A stretch of DNA of 43,267 bases from an uncultured Lachnospiraceae bacterium. GTDB taxonomy: Bacteria; Bacillota; Clostridia; Lachnospirales; Lachnospiraceae. Position 1 is the first letter of the stretch. Every line of letters starts with the position of its first letter. Location: positions 1-43,267 of the forward strand of contig CAJUPJ010000032.1 in NCBI GenBank assembly GCA_910588655.1, read 5' to 3'. The notes under the pieces were generated by a model that worked only from the letters and a program-made list of their open reading frames with translations, did no database searches and was not told the origin of the DNA. This document shows, one piece after another, positions 17,725 to 25,305 of this stretch. The position numbers and the translations under genes are program-made.

Positions 17725-20543
17725 AAAGTGCTGGCCTCCTTTTGGATACTGGCATATGCCACAAGTGCTCTTTCAGAATTTATTTTACTGTTTGTGCTCC
17801 CGATATCAAGCAGTATATTCTCTATTTCTTCCTGCTTTCCAGGAAAATATTTTAAAAATGCAGGAACTGTCCCATATAAATATTCCTTGCTTTTAGAAAC
17901 TTTATTTGGAAGATAGAGCAGTGTTTTAAAATAATAAATATAAAAATCCGGGCTGGCATCTTTTAAACTGGTAAAAGCCTGGCTGATTTTTTCTGAAAGA
18001 AACGCTTTTACTTCAGTACATGGATGTTCCATCATACGTAAAATAAATTGTTCTGGTAATTTGCCGCCATACCATTCATCAAGCTTTTCCAATGCATATT
18101 TGTATGTTCTTTCTACTGGGGAATCCAGTAAAACCATATGCATCTTTTCTCTTTTTCCAGTTTCCATGCCCTCAAAAACGGACTGTGCAGTTTTATTCAG
18201 GTTATATACATTACATTCAAAAAGAAGCAGCAGGGTTGTTGTTTTTTCTGCAAGTTGTTTTTGCAATCTGCCTGCTATTTCTGTAAGTGTTTTTACAAGC
18301 CCTGGAGTACCTGTTTCCAGTACAGACAGTATAACGCTGTCTTTTGGAAAAGTATCTTCTTTTACTGATTTTAATAGTGAAACCTGGTTATATTCCTTTT
18401 CTGTAAGCTTTCCACACTGTAAATTAACATCTCCAAGAATGTCTTTTAATACATCATATGGCATGGAAAATACAATGCTTTCAGTGGTTTCGAGAAGAAA
18501 TCCTGGAAGTTTGCCAGAACTTAACAACAGCGACAAAAGGTAGCGCAGGAATTCCTGTTTTACACCAGCAGGTGCAGTACCAAGCAGGGCTGCCGGGCAC
18601 TGAAGTAATTCTGTAACCTGGCTGGAAAGCTTTATATCCTGTTCTATAAAACACTCACTTTTGCCAGCAAGCAGTTTTATAAAAGCAATATAGTCCTGTA
18701 ATGTAAAATTCTTTACACTGTCTTCCAGTACGCTGTACCAGGCTTCTACTGTATCTAAGAAAAGAAAACCCGCAATATCTTCAGGCGCAAACTTTCCGTT
18801 TGTCTGTTTGAAATATTTCCTGGCAGCGTTCCATAAATCTTCAGACTGTGAATCCATTAAAGAAAGCATTATCCTGGCATCAAATTCATGCAGTCCATCT
18901 AACTTAGGGAACAGTAGTTTTATAAATAACTGTGCTGTTTTATTATATGGTATTTTTGACAAACCGATAAGTTCCTGTACCCCATATGTGTCAAATTCAT
19001 GCCTGTCACCAGCACTTTTTAATATAATATAACAAAATTCATGTACTGGTGCAGCCTGGGCATGTTTTGCAATATAAAGAATATCACCAATATACCTGTT
19101 CCATATTGCATTGTCTTTAACCTTGTCATTTTGGATTACATCCTTAAAATAATTACTGAAAAGGTAATTACATGCAAAGCAGTAGCTGCCCTCCAGGTCA
19201 AGGTCGTCATTATCTGTATAGCTTGCCAACATTTCACGCACAGCAGTTATAAATTTCTGCTCATCTGTTTCTTTGTATTCATCAAGGGTTCTTCTAAGAT
19301 AGCGTTTATAATAATTATATGCCCTTGTCCTGCCGCTTCCCCTGAAATAGCAGACAGTTCTTGGCGCATCAAGATAGTAAGCTATCTTGCCAATAGCATC
19401 TGCCATGCCATATGCTTTTGCCATCTGGATTGTATTTTTAAACTTTATGTTATAAATATTTGTTCCGTCCATGTATGTACTTTTTTCATACATTTCCTGC
19501 TGTCCATAAGAATAGTAGTTATATAAAATACTCTGGTAGGCATGAGGCCTGTTTAAATATTCTTCCAGTTCACTTCCAGACAGTTTTTCATCATATAAAT
19601 CTAACTTTTTAATATGGAAATCCATTTCAGGAAGTGTCTTATAAATAAATTCTTTCTGTTCCTGCACCAGTTTATCATCAAACATACTTATATACTGGTC
19701 CAGGCAGCGTATTAACCCGGTGTGGTATCCTGGTTTATCCCAGAATGTACCACTGTCTTTTATCTGTCTGGCAGTTTCTAATAAAACAGGATTTTTGCTT
19801 GCTGCAAGCTCCTGGAAAATGCCACATGCCAGTTCCACGCTTGCCACTTTCAGTATATTTCCATATTCCTCAGCAGACGGCTGCATTTTAATAAACTGGT
19901 TTAAATACTTCTTTCTTGAATATAATCTTTCCTTTGAAAACATATTTATAACAGTTTCCAGATAAGGGCTGTCCTGTTCAAGACCAAAAAAGCCACAAGG
20001 ATTATCAATTAACTGTAAACCTTTAAAATTAATATGGTTCAACTGGAAATAAGAAATATAGCCAGAGTAAGTATTGCTGGCATAATAATCAAACCCAATA
20101 TTCTGTTCTGTATCATAAAAACTTTTTATAACATATTTCTTATCAACATCTGCATACATAAACCAGGAGTTTTTTTCCGGGTCATAATTCCAGCCTTTAT
20201 ATGCAGTTTTATAACCGTTTGCATAACAGAGCATATCATCTCTCTGGATATAATATGTATCTGGAACAGAAGGCAGGTGGCCGTTCATGCCATGAAATAC
20301 GGCATACTTAGTATATGACACAACAGGCTTTAACAAATGGTAATCACTATAGGCATAATAAGAAGAGGGCTTTACCTTTTGTTCAAATTCCTGTATACCA
20401 TACAAAATAAGCAGGCATGGGTTTTTCTGGCTGTCAGTCCCCCATAGCAGTATTTTGCGCACAGGCTCATTTTCTAATTTCCAGAGCCTTTGTTTTTCAT
20501 CAGGCGTTAAATCTTTCTCTAACTTAATGTTTTTCTTTTTCAT
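17721..20543 (-). CDS. Large helical-repeat (ARM/HEAT-like) protein of the retron operon
   Basis: A 940-residue protein with no catalytic motif I can recognise. The N-terminal 200 residues are rich in Tyr and Trp (WKLENEPVRKILLWGTDSQK) and look like a beta domain. From about 220 to the end it is a run of amphipathic helices of 30-45 residues, an ARM/HEAT-type solenoid suited to protein or RNA binding. First gene of the operon, overlapping the SWIM gene by four bases. ATG 20543 begins MKKKNIKLEK; an upstream in-frame TTG (20591) is less likely. The AAAGGAA site lies about 14 bases before the ATG, longer than usual. Its role is inferred only from its partners. Confidence 0.75.
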   Translation of the reverse strand: MKKKNIKLEKDLTPDEKQRLWKLENEPVRKILLWGTDSQKNPCLLILYGIQEFEQKVKPSSYYAYSDYHLLKPVVSYTKYAVFHGMNGHLPSVPDTYYIQRDDMLCYANGYKTAYKGWNYDPEKNSWFMYADVDKKYVIKSFYDTEQNIGFDYYASNTYSGYISYFQLNHINFKGLQLIDNPCGFFGLEQDSPYLETVINMFSKERLYSRKKYLNQFIKMQPSAEEYGNILKVASVELACGIFQELAASKNPVLLETARQIKDSGTFWDKPGYHTGLIRCLDQYISMFDDKLVQEQKEFIYKTLPEMDFHIKKLDLYDEKLSGSELEEYLNRPHAYQSILYNYYSYGQQEMYEKSTYMDGTNIYNIKFKNTIQMAKAYGMADAIGKIAYYLDAPRTVCYFRGSGRTRAYNYYKRYLRRTLDEYKETDEQKFITAVREMLASYTDNDDLDLEGSYCFACNYLFSNYFKDVIQNDKVKDNAIWNRYIGDILYIAKHAQAAPVHEFCYIILKSAGDRHEFDTYGVQELIGLSKIPYNKTAQLFIKLLFPKLDGLHEFDARIMLSLMDSQSEDLWNAARKYFKQTNGKFAPEDIAGFLFLDTVEAWYSVLEDSVKNFTLQDYIAFIKLLAGKSECFIEQDIKLSSQVTELLQCPAALLGTAPAGVKQEFLRYLLSLLLSSGKLPGFLLETTESIVFSMPYDVLKDILGDVNLQCGKLTEKEYNQVSLLKSVKEDTFPKDSVILSVLETGTPGLVKTLTEIAGRLQKQLAEKTTTLLLLFECNVYNLNKTAQSVFEGMETGKREKMHMVLLDSPVERTYKYALEKLDEWYGGKLPEQFILRMMEHPCTEVKAFLSEKISQAFTSLKDASPDFYIYYFKTLLYLPNKVSKSKEYLYGTVPAFLKYFPGKQEEIENILLDIGSTNSKINSERALVAYASIQKEASTL

Positions 20544-20647
20544 TACTGTAAACGATTTCCTTTCTATAAACAATATAGCATAACAAAACAAGATAATATT
20601 GCTTATATATTTTTGTGTACCAGTTTGCTTTTGTATAGATTATTAAC

Positions 20648-20663
20648 AATATTATATAATATT
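20648..20663 (-). promoter_or_regulatory. Perfect AT palindrome, possible promoter/operator of the retron operon
   Basis: AATATTATATAATATT is a 16-base perfect palindrome about 105 bases before the start of the ARM gene. On the minus strand it offers TATTAT with TTGCTT 16 bases upstream. It could be the promoter, an operator, or both. The rest of 20544-20750 has only short hairpins (for example TGCCA/TGGCA near 20710-20735). Confidence 0.35.
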
Positions 20664-20752
20664 TCCGCCATATCTTCAAGCAATTTGTAACAATTCTTGT
20701 AACTTTCCTGCCATACATCCTGGCAAATGTAATAAAAAAATTCCAAAACCGG

Positions 20753-20780
20753 TTGACTTTTAAGAAATATATGTTATAAT
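20753..20780 (+). promoter_or_regulatory. Strong sigma-A promoter of the structured RNA
   Basis: TTGACT (20753-20758), 16-bp spacer containing the extended TG at 20772-20773, and TATAAT (20775-20780). It is the best promoter match in the window and predicts transcription from about 20787. Confidence 0.8.
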
Positions 20781-20786
20781 TCTAAG

Positions 20787-21050
20787 AAAAAGAGGTCAGG
20801 TTTTCTGGTCTTATTGCTTTGGGGAAGCTCCAAGGTTGATATTTATAGCCAGTTACACCACAATGTTCTGCGCCACCCGCACAGTTGTCGTACTAGTGGC
20901 GATAAGACAGTATCCTTCGGCTTAATCGCCACTAGTACGCACTGTGCTAAAGTGTCAGAACAGAGTATATGTTTGTTAGCAGAAAGCCTGGCTCTGTTAT
21001 ATCAATTTTTAAAACAATAGCTTACCTGTCTGGAACAGACAGGTTTTTTG
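20787..21050 (+). ncRNA. Structured RNA of about 264 nt, 6S-like rod or argH leader
   Basis: Between a strong promoter and an intrinsic terminator the transcript folds into one long rod. Nested pairs are 20812-20816/21015-21019, TGATAT 20837-20842/20999-21004, AGCCAG 20847-20852/20988-20993, TGTTCTG 20864-20870/20956-20962, GCACAGT 20879-20885/20941-20947, and a 15-bp apical stem 20889-20903/20925-20939. A large asymmetric internal loop (20853-20863 opposite 20963-20987) sits mid-rod. A rod with a central bubble recalls 6S RNA, but it is longer than usual and I cannot match conserved bases. No open frame of note lies inside. It could instead be an attenuating leader of argH, or be linked to the divergent retron operon. 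Confidence 0.7.
21024..21049 (+). terminator. Intrinsic terminator of the structured RNA
   Basis: ACCTGTCT (21024-21031), loop GGAAC, AGACAGGT (21037-21044), then a run of six T. It stands only 21 bases before the ribosome site of argH, and no promoter is visible between them, so argH expression would need read-through. Confidence 0.85.
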
Positions 21051-21081
21051 TTTGTGCAGGAACAAGAACAGGAGGATTAAG

Positions 21082-22458
21082 ATGAAACTTTGGGGAGGAC
21101 GTTTTACAAAGGAAACAAACAAGCTTGTGCAGGCATTTAATGCCTCTGTTTCTTTTGACCAGAAATTCTATAAAGAGGATATTGAAGGAAGCATTGCGCA
21201 TGTCAGGATGCTTGCAAAACAGGGAATTATAACAGAAGAAGACAAGGAAGCAATTATTACAGGGTTAAATGGCATACTTGAAGATATTAATTCAGGCAGG
21301 CTTGAAATAGATGATGTACACGAAGATATCCATAGTTTTGTAGAGGCGCACCTTACAGAAAGAATTGGGGATGCTGGCAAAAAACTGCATACAGGCAGAA
21401 GCCGGAATGACCAGGTGGCGCTTGATATGAAACTCTACACACGTAAAGAAATACTTGAGATGGATAAACTCCTGAAAGACCTTTTAAAAAGCCTTCTAAA
21501 GATAATAAAAGAAAACACAGGCACAATAATGCCTGGATTTACCCATCTCCAGAAGGCACAGCCTGTAACACTTGCGCACCATATGGGGGCTTATTTTGAA
21601 ATGTTTAAGCGTGACAGGTCACGCCTTAAAGATATATTTGGGAGGATGAATTACTGCCCGCTTGGTTCAGGTGCACTTGCAGGCACTACCTATCCACTTG
21701 ACAGGGACTTTACAGCAGAAGTCCTGGGATTTAAAGGTCCAACATTAAACAGCATGGATTCTGTGTCAGACAGGGATTACCTTATAGAATTTTCTTCCGC
21801 AATGTCCATAATTATGATGCATTTAAGCCGTTTTTGCGAAGAAATAACAATCTGGAATTCCAACGAATACCAGTTTATAGAAATAGATGATGCATATTCC
21901 ACAGGAAGCAGCATAATGCCACAGAAGAAAAATCCTGATATAGCAGAACTTGTAAGGGGCAAAACAGGGCGTGTATATGGTACACTTATGTCACTCCTGA
22001 CCACAATGAAAGGTCTGTCACTTGCATATAATAAAGATATGCAGGAAGATAAAGAGCTTGTATTTGATGCAATAGACACAACAAAGGGCTGCATACTCCT
22101 GTTTAATGGTATGCTTGATACACTTGTCTTTAACAAGGATAAAATGAGGAAAAGTGCCGAGGGCGGTTTTACAAATGCTACAGATGCTGCAGACTACCTT
22201 GTAAACCACGGAGTGCCGTTCCGCGATGCACATGGCATAATAGGGGAACTGGTGCTCTACTGCATTGCCAATAATAAAACATTAGGCGGTCTGTCAATAG
22301 AAGAGTATAAAAACATAAGCCCTGTATTTGAAGAAGATATATATGATGCAATAAGTATGGAAACATGCATAGGAAAAAGGAATACCACTGGTGCACCTGG
22401 ACAGGAAGCAATGGGAGAAGTGATAAAGGTATATGAGGAGTATCTGAGAGAGGAATAG
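21082..22458 (+). CDS. argH: Argininosuccinate lyase
   Basis: A 458-residue enzyme of the fumarase/aspartase superfamily that splits argininosuccinate into arginine and fumarate, the last step of arginine synthesis. It opens with the family start KLWGGRF, has HTGRSRNDQVALD, the TAMxxLQ-like GFTHLQKAQPVT with its catalytic histidine, and the mobile signature loop GSSIMPQKKNPD with the catalytic serine. ATG 21082 follows AGGAGG (21070-21075); an in-frame start at 21052 is inside the terminator region and is rejected. No other arg genes are nearby. Confidence 0.96.
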   Translation: MKLWGGRFTKETNKLVQAFNASVSFDQKFYKEDIEGSIAHVRMLAKQGIITEEDKEAIITGLNGILEDINSGRLEIDDVHEDIHSFVEAHLTERIGDAGKKLHTGRSRNDQVALDMKLYTRKEILEMDKLLKDLLKSLLKIIKENTGTIMPGFTHLQKAQPVTLAHHMGAYFEMFKRDRSRLKDIFGRMNYCPLGSGALAGTTYPLDRDFTAEVLGFKGPTLNSMDSVSDRDYLIEFSSAMSIIMMHLSRFCEEITIWNSNEYQFIEIDDAYSTGSSIMPQKKNPDIAELVRGKTGRVYGTLMSLLTTMKGLSLAYNKDMQEDKELVFDAIDTTKGCILLFNGMLDTLVFNKDKMRKSAEGGFTNATDAADYLVNHGVPFRDAHGIIGELVLYCIANNKTLGGLSIEEYKNISPVFEEDIYDAISMETCIGKRNTTGAPGQEAMGEVIKVYEEYLREE

Positions 22459-22483
22459 GATAGGAAAAGAAATATTTTATATA

Positions 22484-22534
22484 AAAGGTACAATTATAGA
22501 TTAGATGTCTGTTGTCTATAACTGTACCTTTTTT
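22484..22534 (+). terminator. Terminator of argH
   Basis: AAAGGTACA-A-TTATAGA (22484-22500) pairs with TCTATAA-C-TGTACCTTT (22515 onwards) with one mismatch, followed by a run of T. It ends the core-gene part of the window before the polysaccharide locus. Confidence 0.8.
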
Positions 22535-22907
22535 CTTTACTCATATTGGGGTCTTAATATAATTTCTACGGTTTATTTTCTGAAATATAAAATCCTGTTA
22601 AAAGTATTTAAAATACATTAGTAATAAAATATATATGTAAAAAAGAATGTTATATATGATTTTTACAGGGGAATGGCAGAATGTTACACAGGGCAGAAAG
22701 AATTATTTTCGTTAAAGACCTTGAAAAACGAAAATAATTGTGCTATTATCTCAATGTGCTTGGGAGAAACATATCAGATAAGAGTAATATATACTTTATA
22801 ATCTTAAATAGTAGTGTATATATTAACAAACAAGCATTAAAACATTTAAATTTTTTTATTGTTTATATTGGCTAGTAATAAAGGAAGTGTAAATAAGGCA
22901 GATTAAT
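22535..22907. other. AT-rich intergenic leader of the polysaccharide locus
   Basis: 373 bases with no gene. It should hold the promoter and long leader of the downstream locus. TATAAT occurs at 22797-22802, but no convincing -35 accompanies it. The only strong structure is the inverted repeat at 22701-22739. Confidence 0.5.
22701..22739. repeat. 13-bp perfect inverted repeat in the leader
   Basis: AATTATTTTCGTT (22701-22713) and its exact complement (22727-22739) flank a 13-base loop. No T-run follows, so it is not an ordinary terminator. It may be an operator or an RNA hairpin used by an elongation factor. Confidence 0.55.
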
Positions 22908-23069
22908 ATGAAATCATTAATCATAGTTTCTATAGTAAGTATATTTATAATTATTGGAATAGTTGTTATTCTTACTGTAATTTCGGTTGGTTCAAACAGA
23001 AATTGGAAAAAAGAAGACGAAGAGCAGGAAAAAGTACTATCTAGAATGAATAATAAAGGAGAATTGTGA
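22908..23069 (+). CDS. Small single-pass membrane protein
   Basis: A 53-residue frame: residues 3-28 are one hydrophobic helix (SLIIVSIVSIFIIIGIVVIL), followed by a charged tail (RNWKKEDEEQEKVLSRMNN). It is real by context: its TGA shares bases with the next ATG (TGATG at 23067-23071), which implies translational coupling. The ribosome site is weak (AAGG). I do not recognise the family. It is the first gene of the polysaccharide locus. Confidence 0.55.
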   Translation: MKSLIIVSIVSIFIIIGIVVILTVISVGSNRNWKKEDEEQEKVLSRMNNKGEL

Positions 23070-24166
23070 TGAAAGTACCATTTATGTCACTTGAGCATGT
23101 ACAGAATGAACTTGACGGGGATTTACGGAATGCGTTTGAGAGAGTCTATAAGTCTAGCCATTATGTTGTTGGAAACGAGGTTTCTGCATTTGAGGAAGAA
23201 TTTGCAGAGTATTGCGGAAGAAAATATGCTGCAGGCTGTAATAGTGGATTAGATGCTTTGATGTTGCCTTTAAAAGCATTAGGGATTGGTACAGGAGATG
23301 AAGTAATAGTTCCTTCAAACACATATATTGCAACTGCTTTAGCAGTATCATATACAGGAGCAGTACCTGTATTTGTTGAACCTGATATCAGGACATATAA
23401 TATTGACCCTGGGAAAATTGAAGAGAAAATTACAGAGAAAACAAAAGCATTAATGATAGTCCATCTGTACGGACAGCCATGTAATATGGACGCAATAATT
23501 CAAATTGCAGAAAAGTATAATATAAAAATCATTGAAGATTGTGCACAGGCACATGGAGCAGAATATAAAGGAAAAAAAACTGGTTCTTTTGGATATGCTG
23601 CTGGTTTTAGTTTTTATCCTGGAAAGAACTTAGGGGCTTTTGGAGATGCAGGAGCTGTAATATCAGATGATGAGAACCTGGTTAATAAGATAAAAGCATT
23701 ACGGAATTATGGAAGTGACTATAAATACCATCATATTTATAAAGGATACAATACCCGTCTGGATGAAATTCAGGCAGCAATACTTCGTGTAAAATTACCA
23801 CATTTAGACCATATGAATGAATACCGTGCTGATATAGCAAAGAAATATTTTAAAGGAATAACAAATCCTATTATCCAGAAACCATTTGTTATAGATAATG
23901 TTAAACCAGTATGGCATATATATGCAATCCGTTGTAACAGGCGTGCGGATTTAGAATTATATTTAAAGGATAATGGAATAGAAACTATTAAACATTATCC
24001 AGTGCCAATACATTTACAAGGTGCATACAGAGAATTAAATCTTAAAGAGGGAAGCTTACCTGTTGCAGAAGAAATAAGCAGAACAGAACTTAGTATTCCG
24101 ATGTTTTATGGAATGACAGATGAACAGGTTTATTATGTTATTGACAAATTAAACCAATTCAGATAA
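23069..24166 (+). CDS. DegT/DnrJ/EryC1 sugar aminotransferase, FdtB/QdtB-like
   Basis: A 365-residue PLP enzyme with the PLP lysine K186 in FYPGKNLGAFGDAGA and the domain pattern VPSNTYIATALAVSYTGA and EDCAQAHGAEYKGKKTGSFG. Those strings are those of the 3-aminotransferases FdtB/QdtB, which convert dTDP-3-keto-6-deoxyhexose to dTDP-Fuc3N or Qui3N. The partner 3,4-ketoisomerase (FdtA/QdtA) and the dTDP-glucose genes are not in the window. A GNAT gene downstream could N-acylate the product. ATG 23069 follows GGAG at 7 bases. Confidence 0.88.
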   Translation: MKVPFMSLEHVQNELDGDLRNAFERVYKSSHYVVGNEVSAFEEEFAEYCGRKYAAGCNSGLDALMLPLKALGIGTGDEVIVPSNTYIATALAVSYTGAVPVFVEPDIRTYNIDPGKIEEKITEKTKALMIVHLYGQPCNMDAIIQIAEKYNIKIIEDCAQAHGAEYKGKKTGSFGYAAGFSFYPGKNLGAFGDAGAVISDDENLVNKIKALRNYGSDYKYHHIYKGYNTRLDEIQAAILRVKLPHLDHMNEYRADIAKKYFKGITNPIIQKPFVIDNVKPVWHIYAIRCNRRADLELYLKDNGIETIKHYPVPIHLQGAYRELNLKEGSLPVAEEISRTELSIPMFYGMTDEQVYYVIDKLNQFR

Positions 24167-24180
24167 TAAGAGGTTAAGAC

Positions 24181-25305
24181 GTGGAAAAATTTGACAGGGT
24201 TATTATAGGTGCTGGAATATATGGCTTATATGCAGCAAGAGAATGTGGAAAAAGAGGAGAAAAAATTATACTTCTTGAAAAAGACCAGGCAGCATTTAAA
24301 CGTGCAACATATATTAACCAGGCAAGAGTGCATATGGGATATCATTATCCCAGAAGTGTTGCCACTGCTGAAAAAAGTGCACATTATTTTGAACGGTTTA
24401 GTGATGAATTTTCATTTTGTATAAAAAATGACTTTGAACAAATATATGCAACAAGTTCAACAATGTCATGGACAAGCAGGGAAGCTTTTAAAAAGTTTTG
24501 TAATAATGTTGGCATACCTTGCCAGGAAGTAAATCCTGATGATTATTTTAATAATGGTCTTTGTGATGGAGCTTTTATAACTAAAGAATATACATATGAT
24601 GCACATATTCTTAGAGATTATTTTTTAAATGAACTGATGAAATATAAAAATGTAGAAATTTTATATAACCAACAGATAAAAGGAATAGAAAAGCTTGGAA
24701 ATGTATGGGAAGTAAAAACTAGCAAATGTTCATACCAGACAGAGTTTATTTTAAATAATACATACGCCGGTATAAATGAGATACAGAAACTTATGGGATA
24801 TGAACCATTTAAAATTAAGTATGAGCTTTGTGAAATTATTTTATGTGAAATTAATGATGCTTTAAGGGATAAAGGATTAACTGTTATGGATGGCCCGTTT
24901 TTTTCTATTATGCCATTTGGGAAAACAGGATATCACAGTCTGACAAGTGTATCATTTACTCCGCATATGACATCATATGAGAAAACGGCAACATTTGAGT
25001 GCCAAAATAAAAGTAATGGTTTATGCACAACAGATAATTTATATAACTGTAATGATTGTCCATGTAAACCAGTTTCAGCATGGCCATATATGAGCCAGCT
25101 TGCAAAAAAGTATGTGAATCCCAAATTTAAATTTAATTATAAAAGTTCATTATATTCAATGAAACCTATACTTAAAGCTTCTGAAATAGATGATTCACGT
25201 CCTACAATGATTAAAGTGGAAAACACAAATCCAGCTTTTGTTAGTATTCTAAGTGGAAAAATAAATGGGATATATGATCTTGATGAGGTGCTAGGTTATG
25301 TATAA
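24181..25305 (+). CDS. FAD-dependent oxidoreductase (DAO family)
   Basis: A 374-residue flavoenzyme. The dinucleotide motif GAGIYG lies at 10-15 with LLEKD ending the second strand, and the RVHMGYHYP motif follows the FAD domain. A striking cysteine cluster sits at C274, C282, C290, C293 and C295 (CX7CX7CX2CXC), which could bind zinc or an iron-sulfur centre. Relatives occur in polysaccharide loci without assigned substrates; oxidation of a sugar or amino group is possible. The start is GTG 24181 behind AAGAGG. The next gene overlaps by 8 bases. Confidence 0.75.
   Translation: MEKFDRVIIGAGIYGLYAARECGKRGEKIILLEKDQAAFKRATYINQARVHMGYHYPRSVATAEKSAHYFERFSDEFSFCIKNDFEQIYATSSTMSWTSREAFKKFCNNVGIPCQEVNPDDYFNNGLCDGAFITKEYTYDAHILRDYFLNELMKYKNVEILYNQQIKGIEKLGNVWEVKTSKCSYQTEFILNNTYAGINEIQKLMGYEPFKIKYELCEIILCEINDALRDKGLTVMDGPFFSIMPFGKTGYHSLTSVSFTPHMTSYEKTATFECQNKSNGLCTTDNLYNCNDCPCKPVSAWPYMSQLAKKYVNPKFKFNYKSSLYSMKPILKASEIDDSRPTMIKVENTNPAFVSILSGKINGIYDLDEVLGYV

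Noticed and set aside
20787..21050. T-box or classical riboswitch before argH
   Set aside because: The conserved T-box antiterminator sequence (TGGNACCGCG type) and a specifier loop are absent; no riboswitch core I know is recognisable.
20787..21050. Structured region read on the minus strand as the retron msr-msd
   Set aside because: The promoter and the T-run of the terminator are on the plus strand, and no minus-strand promoter is seen to its right. Kept only as an open question.
22701..22739. Inverted repeat as an intrinsic terminator
   Set aside because: No T-run follows on either strand in the right place, and it is 160 bases beyond a complete argH terminator.
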